64,000 nucleotides of DNA from Pseudomonas marginalis (GTDB lineage: Bacteria > Pseudomonadota > Gammaproteobacteria > Pseudomonadales > Pseudomonadaceae). The notes beneath the pieces are model-generated. The model did not search any database and was not told the DNA's origin. It saw only the letters and a list, made by a program, of their open reading frames with translations. A program made the translations under genes and the position numbers. The stretch is from the NCBI RefSeq assembly GCF_024169655.1, contig NZ_JALJWV010000001.1:6306001-6370000 (forward strand). The letters run 5' to 3'. Shown here in pieces: positions 8,563 through 17,482 of the stretch (within the stretch, counting starts at the first letter, position 1; the number at the start of each line of letters is the position of its first letter).

Positions 8563-8599
8563 CCTGAACCCTCCCCTGCATTAATCAAGAGGATGCATC

Positions 8600-9331
8600 A
8601 TGAGTGACAAGGATAAACAGCCGTTGGCTGCGTCGGCTTCAGCCGCTCAAGTGGCGGAGTCCGCCGATGCAGCGCTAAAGCACATCGTTGACGGCTTTTT
8701 GCATTTCCATCACGACGTCTTCCCTCAGCAAGAAGAGCTCTTCAAGAAACTCGCCACGGCCCAGAACCCGCGAGCGATGTTCATTACCTGCGCCGACTCG
8801 CGCATCGTGCCCGAGCTGATTACCCAGAGCTCGCCCGGCGACCTGTTCGTGACCCGTAACGTCGGCAACGTGGTGCCACCCTACGGGCAGATGAACGGCG
8901 GCGTTTCCACCGCCATCGAGTACGCGGTCCTTGCCCTGGGCGTGCAGCACATCATCGTGTGCGGGCACTCCGACTGCGGCGCGATGCGTGCGGTGCTCAA
9001 CCCGGCGAGCCTGGAGAAGATGCCGACGGTCAAAGCCTGGCTGCGTCATGCCGAAGTCGCCAAGACCATGGTTCACGATAACTGCGATTGCGCCAATGAA
9101 GGCGAGAGCATGAAGATGCTGACCGAAGAAAACGTCATCGCCCAGTTGCAGCATTTGCGCACCCACCCTTCCGTGGCCTCGCGCATGGCCAATGGTCATT
9201 TGTATATCCATGGCTGGATCTACGACATCGAGACCAGTGAAATCCGCGCCTACGATGCGGAAAAGGCGGCGTTTCGACCGCTGAACGGCACCGAGCCGAT
9301 CCCCTCCGCGACGCCTAAAGCGCGCTTCTAA
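8600..9331 (+). CDS. beta-class carbonic anhydrase
   Basis: A 243-residue zinc enzyme converting CO2 and water to bicarbonate. The beta-class signatures are complete: CADSRI (Cys and the Asp-Arg dyad) near residues 62-67 and CGHSDCGA (His and second Cys ligand) near 121-128. The start has a strong site (AAGAGGATG). There is no signal peptide, so it is cytoplasmic. It lies 85 bases upstream of a SulP anion transporter in the same direction. This pairing suggests bicarbonate made or captured by the enzyme is handled by that transporter. It corresponds to the PAO1 psCA1 type. Confidence 0.93.
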   Translation: MSDKDKQPLAASASAAQVAESADAALKHIVDGFLHFHHDVFPQQEELFKKLATAQNPRAMFITCADSRIVPELITQSSPGDLFVTRNVGNVVPPYGQMNGGVSTAIEYAVLALGVQHIIVCGHSDCGAMRAVLNPASLEKMPTVKAWLRHAEVAKTMVHDNCDCANEGESMKMLTEENVIAQLQHLRTHPSVASRMANGHLYIHGWIYDIETSEIRAYDAEKAAFRPLNGTEPIPSATPKARF

Positions 9332-9416
9332 CACACTTCCCTGCCGGGTAACGCGGTGGCTGCCATGGACGCAGCCAGGCTTTACCGTGCCCGGCGAATG
9401 CCTCGGGAGAGTCATC

Positions 9417-10964
9417 ATGCGTGCTGCTCAATTAAAAGCTGTATTGCCTCGGGAGCTGCTGGCTTCCGTGGTGGTGTTTCTGGTCGCCCTGCCGTTGTGC
9501 ATGGGGATCGCGATCGCGTCCGGCATGCCGCCGTCCAAGGGCCTGATCACCGGGATTATCGGTGGCCTGGTGGTGGGCTGGATGGCAGGTTCGCCACTGC
9601 AAGTCAGCGGGCCGGCGGCGGGTTTGGCGGTATTGGTGTTTGAGCTGGTGCGCCAGCACGGCATGCTGATGCTCGGGCCGATCCTGCTGCTGGCCGGCTT
9701 CCTGCAACTGGTGGCCGGACGTTTGCGTCTGGGTTGCTGGTTCCGTGTCACGGCGCCCGCGGTGGTCTACGGCATGCTGGCGGGGATCGGTGTGCTGATT
9801 GTGCTGTCGCAGGTGCATGTGATGCTCGACGGGGCGCCCAAGCCATCAGGGCTGGATAACCTGGCGAACTTCCCGGCCGCGCTGGCAGAGGCGATTCCTA
9901 CGCTGGGCGGCGGCCTTGGTTGGCAGGCCGGTTTGCTGGGTTTGTCGACCATGCTCGTGATGTACCTGTGGGATAAGTTCCGCCCGCAACCGCTGCGGTT
10001 CGTGCCGGGCGCCTTGTTGGGGGTGGGCCTGGCAACGGTAACCAGCCTGGTGCTCGCGTTGCAGGTCAAGCGCGTGGAGGTTCCGGAAAACCTCGCCGAC
10101 GCCATCGATTGGCTGCGTCCCAGCGACCTGCTGAACCTGGCCGACCCTCAATTGTTGATCGCCGCGTTTGCCGTGGCGTTTATCGCCAGTGCCGAAACCC
10201 TGCTTTCCGCCGCAGCGGTCGACCGTATGCACAGTGGTCAGCGTTCCGATTTCGATAAGGAATTGTCTGCGCAAGGCGTGGGCAACATGCTCTGCGGCCT
10301 GGTCGGCGCCTTGCCGATGACCGGCGTGATCGTGCGCAGCTCGGCCAACGTGCAAGCCGGGGCCACCACGCGCTTGTCGGCGATGTTCCACGGCGTGTGG
10401 CTGCTGGGGTTCGTGCTGCTGCTGTCGAGCGTGCTGCAGAGCATTCCGGTGGCGAGTTTGGCGGGCGTGCTGGTGTACACCGGGATCAAGCTGGTGGACG
10501 TCAAGGCGTTCCGGGCGTTGGGCCGCTACGGGCGGATGCCGATGTTTACCTACGCGGCCACGGCGCTGGCTATCGTCTTTACCGACCTGCTGACCGGCGT
10601 GCTGGTGGGCTTCGGGCTGACGTTGCTGAAACTGGCGTTCAAGGCTTCGCGCCTGAAAATCAGTCTGGTCGATTTGCCCCAGATCGGCGAAATGGAACTG
10701 CGTTTGAGCGGTGCAGCGACCTTTCTGAAGGTGCCGGCGTTAACCCAGGTGCTGTCGACGGTGCCTGCGGGAACCACCGTGCATGTACCGCTGAGTAACT
10801 TGAGTTACATCGACCACTCTTGTCTGGAGTTGCTGGAGGAGTGGGGTCGGGCCAATGCGGCTAAGGGCGCGAAGCTGGTGATCGAGGCGCGGGGGTTGAA
10901 GCGTCGGCTGGAGGGACGGGTGCGGACGACGACGGGGATCGGTTCGGCGCCGCTTACCAACTGA
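9417..10964 (+). CDS. SulP-family anion transporter with STAS domain
   Basis: A 515-residue inner-membrane protein with about 10-14 hydrophobic segments and the SulP signature regions (PxxxGxxxG near the start, SGPAAGLAV in TM3). A C-terminal STAS domain covers roughly residues 420-515. The ATG at 9417 follows GGGAGAG. The frame from 9387 adds ten residues with no hydrophobic content. Next to a carbonic anhydrase, sodium-dependent bicarbonate uptake is the likely role, though sulfate transport cannot be excluded from sequence alone. Confidence 0.88.
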   Translation: MRAAQLKAVLPRELLASVVVFLVALPLCMGIAIASGMPPSKGLITGIIGGLVVGWMAGSPLQVSGPAAGLAVLVFELVRQHGMLMLGPILLLAGFLQLVAGRLRLGCWFRVTAPAVVYGMLAGIGVLIVLSQVHVMLDGAPKPSGLDNLANFPAALAEAIPTLGGGLGWQAGLLGLSTMLVMYLWDKFRPQPLRFVPGALLGVGLATVTSLVLALQVKRVEVPENLADAIDWLRPSDLLNLADPQLLIAAFAVAFIASAETLLSAAAVDRMHSGQRSDFDKELSAQGVGNMLCGLVGALPMTGVIVRSSANVQAGATTRLSAMFHGVWLLGFVLLLSSVLQSIPVASLAGVLVYTGIKLVDVKAFRALGRYGRMPMFTYAATALAIVFTDLLTGVLVGFGLTLLKLAFKASRLKISLVDLPQIGEMELRLSGAATFLKVPALTQVLSTVPAGTTVHVPLSNLSYIDHSCLELLEEWGRANAAKGAKLVIEARGLKRRLEGRVRTTTGIGSAPLTN

Positions 10965-10979
10965 CGGAACCGGATCAAA

Positions 10980-11076
10980 AATGTGGGAGGGGGCTTGCCC
11001 CCGATGGCGGTGAATCAGTGCCTAATCCGCTAGCTGACACACCGCCATCGGGGGCAAGCCCCCTCCCACATTTGTT
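10980..11076. repeat. REPIN
   Basis: Two inverted REP copies (GTGGGAGGGGGCTTGCCCCC at 10983-11002 and its near-complement at about 11047-11069) separated by ~45 bp. They lie between the convergent SulP and PA0104-like genes. Confidence 0.9.
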
Positions 11077-11094
11077 TCGCGTCAGGCCGAAGAT

Positions 11095-11742
11095 TCAGGC
11101 CGACTGATCCAGCTCCAACTCAACGCCCAGCTTGCGTGACAGGCACGGCCAGCGCTTCCACGCCGCTTCCGTTGCCACGCTTTTGAGCTGCTCGCGATAC
11201 GCCTCGACCGATTCCAGCGCAAAGCTGTCTTCGTTGAGCATTTCATCCACCGCATGGTGGACGGCTTCGTCCAACTGGTTGGCAAATGTCTCGCCGATCA
11301 GTTGATGGGCAATCAGGTTGGCCACGGTCGTATCCGCCGGAATCAACGGTTGGCCGAAATGCTTGATATACAGGTCATTGACCTCTTCAACCAGACGATG
11401 GGCCAGGTAGGCCTCGTCCAGCAGGCCGTCGAGGCCAATATGCCCCGCCAGAATCGCTGGCGGTTGCAGGAAAAACTGCTCGGCAATCTTCAGTACCGGC
11501 TTGACCTGGCTTTCGATGCCGGCCTCGCGGGCTACGTCGTTGGCGGCGTCCAGCAGGTCCGGGACGAGGTCGACGTAGGCAGTGACAAAGCGTGTCATGA
11601 CGATGTTGCGATCCCCCTCCGCCAGGCTGATGGCCGGGTGCAGGTGCGGTAATTGTTTCTCGAGTTGCTGGGCCAGTTGGCCAGTGCTGGCTTCGTGTTG
11701 ATGGGCACGGGAAATCTGCTCGCGCAATGCGGCGGTGTTCAT
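11095..11742 (-). CDS. conserved hypothetical protein (PA0104-like)
   Basis: A 215-residue soluble, mostly helical protein with no signal peptide or recognisable catalytic motif. The start at 11742 follows CTGGAGC; the longer frame to 11817 is not supported. It is conserved in Pseudomonas directly upstream of, and divergent from, the aa3 oxidase operon (the PA0104 position). That suggests a possible link with respiration, but I cannot assign a function. Confidence 0.8.
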   Translation of the reverse strand: MNTAALREQISRAHQHEASTGQLAQQLEKQLPHLHPAISLAEGDRNIVMTRFVTAYVDLVPDLLDAANDVAREAGIESQVKPVLKIAEQFFLQPPAILAGHIGLDGLLDEAYLAHRLVEEVNDLYIKHFGQPLIPADTTVANLIAHQLIGETFANQLDEAVHHAVDEMLNEDSFALESVEAYREQLKSVATEAAWKRWPCLSRKLGVELELDQSA

Positions 11743-12109
11743 GAAAGCTCCAGTGAAGCAGGCGTAGGAAAAGGGAAAGGACAAGGTAGTTCGTTTATAC
11801 AAGCGTCTAAGACGCATTTGTCATAATTATTTCATGGTTATGCACCGCGGTTATATCGAATTGCCATCGTTCGTCGGATAAACAATACCGTCCCCGATTT
11901 TATGGGCTCCGTCCGTCTGTTTTAGCTCATTTGGCCCAACACATTGCGGGGTTGCAGGTGCTGTCTATACTCGGTTTTGTACGCGATTAGCTGATGACGC
12001 CAGACTGCATAAGCAGGTGAGGCTAAGCGGTTGTAAGCAGTATGGAAGCCGCTCCCTTCGACGCAGGTGCACACCGGCGGGATAACAAGAACGATAAGGG
12101 GAACCCGCA
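11743..12109 (+). promoter_or_regulatory. cox operon upstream region with RpoS-type promoter
   Basis: This 367-bp divergent gap holds a CTATACT at 11965-11971, an exact match to the -10 consensus of RpoS promoters, in the context GTCTATACTCGG. There is no good sigma70 -35 ahead of it, as expected for RpoS. It would leave a 5' leader of about 130 bases before coxB. The aa3 oxidase of P. aeruginosa is reported to be RpoS-dependent. I see no other clear operator here. Confidence 0.55.
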
Positions 12110-13237
12110 ATGACGCGACATCCACATGTTTGGATGGGCCTCCTGTTGTGGTCAGTATTCGGTCAGGCGCACGCCGCCTGGACAACGAATATGGCGCCAG
12201 GGGCGACAGAAGTCAGTCACGCTGTGTTCGACCTGCACATGACCATTTTCTGGATCTGTGTAGTGATCGGCATTGTCGTATTTGGCGCGATGTTCTGGTC
12301 GATGATCCTTCACCGCCGGTCTACGGGCCAGGTGGCAGCCAAGTTCCACGAAAGCACCACCGTGGAAATCCTCTGGACCGTAGTGCCCTTGCTGATCCTG
12401 GTGGCCATGGCCATCCCGGCGACCAAGACCCTGATCAACATCTACGACAGCACGGAATCGGATATCGATATCCAGATCACCGGCTATCAGTGGAAGTGGC
12501 ATTACAAATACCTCGGCCAGGATGTGGAGTTCTTCAGCAACCTGGCCACGCCCGCCGAGCAAATCCATAACCAGGCCACCAAGGGCGAACATTACCTGCT
12601 GGAAGTCGATCAGCCGCTGGTGTTGCCGGTGGGCGCCAAGGTGCGTTTTCTGGTGACCGCTGCGGACGTGATCCACTCCTGGTGGGTGCCGGCCTTTGCG
12701 GTCAAGCGCGATGCCATCCCCGGTTTCATCAACGAGGCCTGGACCCGTGTCGAGAAGCCCGGCATCTACCGGGGCCAGTGCGCCGAACTGTGCGGCAAGG
12801 ACCACGGCTTCATGCCCATCGTGGTCGAGGTCAAGTCCAAGGCCGACTACGACACCTGGCTCGGCGAGCGCAAGGCCGAGGCCGCCAAGCTCAAGGAGCT
12901 GACCTCCAAAGAGTGGACGCGCGAAGAGCTGGTGGCCCGTGGCGACAAGGTCTACCACAGCGCCTGCGTGGCCTGTCACCAGGCCGAAGGCCAGGGCCTG
13001 CCGCCGATGTTCCCGGCACTCAAAGGCTCGCCGATCGCCACCGGAAGCAAGGAAGACCACCTGCACCGCGTCTACTTCGGCAAGCCCGGCACCGCCATGG
13101 CCGCCTTCGGCAAGCAACTCTCGGAAGTGGATATCGCCGCGGTGGTGACCTACGAGCGCAACGCCTGGGGCAACAACAAAGGCGACATGGTCACGCCCAA
13201 AGACGTGCTGGCTCTGAAACAGGCGCAAAGCAAATGA
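12110..13237 (+). CDS. coxB: cytochrome c oxidase subunit II with fused cytochrome c
   Basis: A 375-residue subunit that accepts electrons from cytochrome c and passes them to the heme a of subunit I. It has a signal peptide, two membrane helices (about residues 44-66 and 85-105), a cupredoxin domain with the complete CuA site (His189, Cys224, Cys228, His232, Met235), and a C-terminal cytochrome c domain with CVACH at residues 286-290 and a distal Met. The fused heme makes it a caa3-type oxidase. The start is preceded by AAGGGG. It is the first gene of the oxidase operon. Confidence 0.96.
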   Translation: MTRHPHVWMGLLLWSVFGQAHAAWTTNMAPGATEVSHAVFDLHMTIFWICVVIGIVVFGAMFWSMILHRRSTGQVAAKFHESTTVEILWTVVPLLILVAMAIPATKTLINIYDSTESDIDIQITGYQWKWHYKYLGQDVEFFSNLATPAEQIHNQATKGEHYLLEVDQPLVLPVGAKVRFLVTAADVIHSWWVPAFAVKRDAIPGFINEAWTRVEKPGIYRGQCAELCGKDHGFMPIVVEVKSKADYDTWLGERKAEAAKLKELTSKEWTREELVARGDKVYHSACVACHQAEGQGLPPMFPALKGSPIATGSKEDHLHRVYFGKPGTAMAAFGKQLSEVDIAAVVTYERNAWGNNKGDMVTPKDVLALKQAQSK

Positions 13238-13295
13238 CTCACTTCATTGCGAATGCCCTGAACCGCCCCGCCCACTCGTTTGCAGGAGAACGGCC

Positions 13296-14885
13296 ATGAG
13301 CGCTGTGATCGATGACCATGGCCACGCCAGTGACCATGCCCACGGCCCCGCCAAGGGTTTGATGCGCTGGGTGCTGACCACCAACCACAAAGACATCGGC
13401 ACGATGTACCTGTGGTTTGCCTTCACCATGTTCCTGCTCGGCGGCTCGTTCGCCATGGTGATCCGCGCCGAGCTGTTCCAGCCCGGGCTGCAGATCGTCG
13501 AGCCGGCGTTCTTCAACCAGATGACCACCATGCACGGCTTGATCATGGTGTTCGGCGCGGTGATGCCGGCGTTCGTCGGTCTGGCCAACTGGATGATCCC
13601 GCTGATGATCGGCGCGCCGGACATGGCCCTGCCGCGTATGAACAACTTCAGCTTCTGGCTGCTGCCGGCGGCGTTCCTGCTGCTGGTCTCGACCCTGTTC
13701 ACTCCGGGCGGCGGACCGAATTTCGGCTGGACCTTCTACGCCCCGCTCTCCACGACCTACGCCCCGGAAAGCGTGACCTTCTTCATCTTCGCCATCCACC
13801 TGATGGGCATCAGTTCGATCATGGGCGCGATCAACGTGGTCGCCACCATCCTCAACCTGCGCGCACCGGGCATGACCCTGATGAAAATGCCGCTGTTCGT
13901 GTGGACCTGGCTGATCACCGCCTTCCTGCTGATCGCGGTGATGCCGGTGCTGGCCGGTTGTGTGACCATGATGTTGATGGACATCCACTTCGGCACCAGC
14001 TTCTTCAGTGCGGCCGGCGGTGGTGATCCGGTGTTGTTCCAGCATGTGTTCTGGTTCTTCGGCCATCCCGAGGTGTACATCATGATCCTGCCGGCCTTCG
14101 GCGCCGTCAGCTCGATCATCCCGACCTTTTCGCGCAAACCGCTGTTTGGCTACACCTCGATGGTCTACGCCACGGCGAGCATCGCGTTCCTGTCATTTAT
14201 CGTGTGGGCGCACCACATGTTCGTGGTCGGCATTCCGCTGGTGGGCGAGTTGTTCTTCATGTACGCCACCCTGCTGATCGCCGTCCCGACGGGGGTGAAG
14301 GTGTTCAACTGGGTCAGCACCATGTGGCAAGGCTCGCTGACGTTCGAGACGCCGATGCTGTTTGCGGTGGCGTTCGTGATCCTGTTCACCATCGGCGGTT
14401 TCTCCGGCTTGATGCTGGCCATCGCGCCGGCGGACTTCCAGTACCACGACACCTACTTCGTGGTGGCGCACTTCCATTACGTACTGGTGCCCGGCGCGAT
14501 CTTCGGCATCTTCGCCTCGGCCTACTACTGGCTGCCGAAATGGACCGGCCACATGTACGACGAAACCCTGGGCAAGCTGCACTTCTGGCTGTCTTTCGTG
14601 GGCATGAACATGGCGTTCTTTCCGATGCACTTCGTCGGGCTGGCCGGCATGCCGCGCCGGGTGCCGGATTACAACCTGCAGTTCGCTGACTTCAACATGG
14701 TCTCGTCCATCGGTGCCTTCATGTTCGGCGCCACGCAGATCTTCTTCCTGTTTATCGTGATCAAGTGCATCCGTGGCGGCCCGCTGGCGCCGGCCAAGCC
14801 GTGGGACGGCGCCGAAGGCCTGGAGTGGAGCGTGCCCTCGCCCGCGCCGTATCACACCTTCACCACGCCGCCGGAGGTCAAATGA
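13296..14885 (+). CDS. coxA: cytochrome c oxidase subunit I
   Basis: The 529-residue catalytic subunit, with twelve membrane helices binding heme a and the heme a3-CuB centre. Visible signatures include TMHGLIM (heme ligand His), the WFFGHPEVYIM CuB/Tyr-crosslink region, the VWAHHMF CuB histidine pair, and HDTYFVVAHFHYVL with the a3 and a ligands. The start has a strong AGGAG site. It follows coxB by 58 bases and is separated from ctaG by a REP element. Confidence 0.97.
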   Translation: MSAVIDDHGHASDHAHGPAKGLMRWVLTTNHKDIGTMYLWFAFTMFLLGGSFAMVIRAELFQPGLQIVEPAFFNQMTTMHGLIMVFGAVMPAFVGLANWMIPLMIGAPDMALPRMNNFSFWLLPAAFLLLVSTLFTPGGGPNFGWTFYAPLSTTYAPESVTFFIFAIHLMGISSIMGAINVVATILNLRAPGMTLMKMPLFVWTWLITAFLLIAVMPVLAGCVTMMLMDIHFGTSFFSAAGGGDPVLFQHVFWFFGHPEVYIMILPAFGAVSSIIPTFSRKPLFGYTSMVYATASIAFLSFIVWAHHMFVVGIPLVGELFFMYATLLIAVPTGVKVFNWVSTMWQGSLTFETPMLFAVAFVILFTIGGFSGLMLAIAPADFQYHDTYFVVAHFHYVLVPGAIFGIFASAYYWLPKWTGHMYDETLGKLHFWLSFVGMNMAFFPMHFVGLAGMPRRVPDYNLQFADFNMVSSIGAFMFGATQIFFLFIVIKCIRGGPLAPAKPWDGAEGLEWSVPSPAPYHTFTTPPEVK

Positions 14886-14904
14886 ACCGGTTTGCACAAA
14901 TCTC

Positions 14905-14984
14905 CTGTGGGAGGGCGCTTGCTCCCGATAGCGGTGTGTCAGTCGACACCTTCTTTGGCTGTAAGGCCGAGCCTCCTCCCACAC
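14905..14984. repeat. REPIN inside the cox operon
   Basis: Inverted REP copies (TGTGGGAGGGCGCTTGCTCCC at 14906-14926, GCCTCCTCCCACAC at 14971-14984) fill the coxA-ctaG gap. Both flanking genes and the whole operon run in one direction, so the element lies within the transcript. Confidence 0.8.
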
Positions 14985-14999
14985 CGTCGGGTGATCGCC

Positions 15000-15551
15000 A
15001 TGGCTGACTCCGTGCCACTCAAGCGCCTGGTCACCCGCCTGCTGATCCTGGTGTTGGCGATGTTCGCCTTCGGCTTTGCCCTCGTGCCGATCTACGACGT
15101 GATGTGCAAGGCGTTCGGCATCAACGGCAAGACGGCCGGGCAATATGAAGGCGAGCAGATCGTCGATCCTTCGCGCCAGGTGCGGGTGCAGTTCCTGTCC
15201 ACCAATGCCATCGACATGGTCTGGGAGTTCCATTCCAAGGCCGATGAGATCGTGGTCAACCCCGGCGCGGTCAACGAAATGCTCTTCGTGGCCTACAACC
15301 CCAGCGACAAGCCGATGACCGCTCAGGCGATCCCGAGCATTTCCCCGGCCGAAGCGGCGATGTACTTCCACAAGACCGAGTGCTTTTGCTTCACCCAGCA
15401 AGTGCTGCAACCCGGTGAGCGCATCGAAATGCCGGTGCGCTTCATTGTCGATCGCGACATGCCCAAGGATGTGAAGCATTTGACCCTGGCGTACACGCTG
15501 TTTGATATCACCGCGCGCCAACCGCCCGTGGCTGTCCATAGCGGCGGCTAG
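15000..15551 (+). CDS. ctaG: cytochrome c oxidase assembly protein Cox11/CtaG
   Basis: A 183-residue copper chaperone that helps build the CuB centre of subunit I. One N-terminal membrane helix (about residues 10-30) anchors a periplasmic immunoglobulin-like domain, and the copper-binding CFCF motif lies in KTECFCFTQQ. I choose the ATG at 15000. The open frame back to 14892 is only read-through of the REP element. The ribosome site is weak, perhaps because the REP sits immediately upstream. Confidence 0.94.
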   Translation: MADSVPLKRLVTRLLILVLAMFAFGFALVPIYDVMCKAFGINGKTAGQYEGEQIVDPSRQVRVQFLSTNAIDMVWEFHSKADEIVVNPGAVNEMLFVAYNPSDKPMTAQAIPSISPAEAAMYFHKTECFCFTQQVLQPGERIEMPVRFIVDRDMPKDVKHLTLAYTLFDITARQPPVAVHSGG

Positions 15552-15586
15552 CTACTGTTTGCCCGCTCAATCAGGAGAGCGAATAC

Positions 15587-16474
15587 ATGTCGACTCATGA
15601 TACGTACTACGTACCAGCGCAAAGCAAATGGCCGATAATTGCCACGGTTGGCCTGCTGGTCACCGTGTATGGCCTGGCCGTGTGGTTCAACGACCTGAAG
15701 GCTGCGCGCCCGGAATCCCACGGGCCGTGGATCTTTTTCGTCGGCGGCTTGCTGCTGGCCTACATGCTGTTCGGTTGGTTCGGTGCGGTGATCAAGGAAA
15801 GCCGCGCCGGGTTGTACAGCGCGCAGATGGACCGCTCGTTTCGCTGGGGCATGACTTGGTTCATCTTTTCCGAAGTGATGTTCTTTATCGCGTTCTTCGG
15901 CGCGCTGTTTTATGTGCGGCATATGTCGGCGCCGTGGTTGGCGGGCGAAGGCTCCAAAGGCATCGCGCATATGCTGTGGCCGAGTTTCGAGTTTGCCTGG
16001 CCGCTGCTCAACAACCCTGATCCCAAGCTGTTTCCCGCGCCCGAAGGCACTATCAGCCCGTGGGGCCTGCCGCTGGTCAACACCATCCTGCTGGTGAGTT
16101 CCAGCGTGACCATCACCATCGCCCACCATGCGCTGCGCAAAGGCCATCGTGGCGCGCTGAAAATCTGGCTGGCGCTCACGGTGCTGCTGGGCCTGGGCTT
16201 TCTCGGGTTCCAGGCCGAGGAATACATCCACGCTTACAAAGAGCTGGGCCTGACCCTGGGCTCCGGCGTGTACGGCGCGACCTTCTTCATGCTCACGGGT
16301 TTTCACGGGGCTCACGTAACCATCGGCACCATCATTCTGTTCGTGATGCTGATGCGCATCCTGCGCGGGCACTTCAATGCCGAGCATCAATTCGGTTTCG
16401 AAGCCGCCAGTTGGTATTGGCACTTTGTGGATGTGGTCTGGATCGGCCTGTTTTTCTTCGTGTATGTGCTGTGA
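15587..16474 (+). CDS. coxC: cytochrome c oxidase subunit III
   Basis: A 295-residue membrane protein with seven predicted helices, without metal centres, that stabilises subunit I and its proton uptake. The family motif is seen in FHGAHVTIG and WYWHFVDVVW at the C-terminus. An AGGAG site precedes the ATG. It follows ctaG by 35 bases in the operon, and its stop faces the end of the small membrane gene on the opposite strand. Confidence 0.96.
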   Translation: MSTHDTYYVPAQSKWPIIATVGLLVTVYGLAVWFNDLKAARPESHGPWIFFVGGLLLAYMLFGWFGAVIKESRAGLYSAQMDRSFRWGMTWFIFSEVMFFIAFFGALFYVRHMSAPWLAGEGSKGIAHMLWPSFEFAWPLLNNPDPKLFPAPEGTISPWGLPLVNTILLVSSSVTITIAHHALRKGHRGALKIWLALTVLLGLGFLGFQAEEYIHAYKELGLTLGSGVYGATFFMLTGFHGAHVTIGTIILFVMLMRILRGHFNAEHQFGFEAASWYWHFVDVVWIGLFFFVYVL

Positions 16475-16480
16475 GGCGCG

Positions 16481-16684
16481 CTACCAAGGCGCATGCGACA
16501 CCAACTGGCCGCTGAAAAAGCCCCAGGCGATCAACGCCACGGTGATCACGGCCAGTACGACACGCACGGTCAAGGCCGTGACGAGGCGGTTGGAGTGGCC
16601 CTCGTCCTTGACCAAAAAGAACAAGCCGCTGAACAGGCTTGCGACGGTCGCGATCAGCATCAGGGCAATGGCGGCTTTGAGCAT
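16481..16684 (-). CDS. twin-transmembrane protein (DUF2909)
   Basis: A 67-residue protein with two hydrophobic helices separated by a short charged loop (KDEGHSNR). This is the DUF2909 'twin transmembrane' protein conserved inside oxidase operons. It is on the strand opposite to the cox genes, in the coxC-SURF1 gap. I start at the ATG at 16684, preceded by GGAG; the longer frame to 16825 overlaps SURF1 and is not credible. The role in oxidase assembly is only inferred from position. Confidence 0.82.
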   Translation of the reverse strand: MLKAAIALMLIATVASLFSGLFFLVKDEGHSNRLVTALTVRVVLAVITVALIAWGFFSGQLVSHAPW

Positions 16685-16717
16685 GGTCTGGCTCCAGGGC
16701 TTACAGAGGGAGGGGCG

Positions 16718-17482
16718 ATGAAATTCAGTATAGCCAGTGCTATCCAGCGCTTTCGCCCCGGTATCGCGCCGACGTTGGTGGTGCTCGTGTTGCTGCCGCT
16801 GATGGTGGGCTTGGGCTTCTGGCAACTGTCACGCGGCCATGAAAAACAGTTGATGGTGGACAGCTATGCCGAGCGCCGTGCCGCTGAGCCGGTGGGCAGT
16901 GCGCAACTCGGCGACATGGCTGACCCGGCCTTCCGTCGCGTGCATCTGCGCGGCCAATTCGACGGCGAGCACAGCGTGTTGCTCGACAACCGCATGCGTA
17001 ATGGCAAGGCTGGGGTCGAGCTGCTGCAACCGTTCCACGACCAGGCCAGCGGCCTGTGGCTGTTGCTCAATCGCGGCTGGTTGCCCTGGCCGGATCGGCG
17101 CGCGCCGCCCGTCTTCAGCACGCCGGAGCAGCCGGTAAATCTTGACGCCTGGGTGTACATCGCGCCCGGCGAAACCTTCCAGTTGCATGCCGACCTGGCG
17201 ACCGCGCAATGGCCGCGCCTGCTCACCGCGCTGCATCCCGCCGCGTTGTGGGCCGAGTTGGGCCGCAGCGGTTTTGCCTACGAGCTGCGCGCCGAAGCCG
17301 GCCCCGGTACGTATGAAACCACCTGGCCCATCGTTGCCATGGGCCCGGAAAAACACCTGGCCTATGCGGTGCAATGGTTCGCCATGGCGCTGGCGCTGCT
17401 GAGCCTTTACCTCTACCTCGGATGGCACAACGCAAAGGAGAAGCACCATGGGAGCGGCCATGAATCCACTCAACATGTCTGA
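16718..17482 (+). CDS. SURF1-family oxidase assembly protein
   Basis: A 254-residue protein with the SURF1 layout: an N-terminal membrane helix followed by LGFWQLSRG, a periplasmic domain with LLLNRGW, and a C-terminal helix after YAVQWFAMAL. SURF1 helps insert heme a into subunit I. The ATG at 16718 follows GGGAGGGG; a longer frame from 16493 overlaps the opposite-strand gene and is rejected. It divergently neighbours the DUF2909 gene by 33 bases and overlaps the next gene by 35 bases. Confidence 0.93.
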   Translation: MKFSIASAIQRFRPGIAPTLVVLVLLPLMVGLGFWQLSRGHEKQLMVDSYAERRAAEPVGSAQLGDMADPAFRRVHLRGQFDGEHSVLLDNRMRNGKAGVELLQPFHDQASGLWLLLNRGWLPWPDRRAPPVFSTPEQPVNLDAWVYIAPGETFQLHADLATAQWPRLLTALHPAALWAELGRSGFAYELRAEAGPGTYETTWPIVAMGPEKHLAYAVQWFAMALALLSLYLYLGWHNAKEKHHGSGHESTQHV

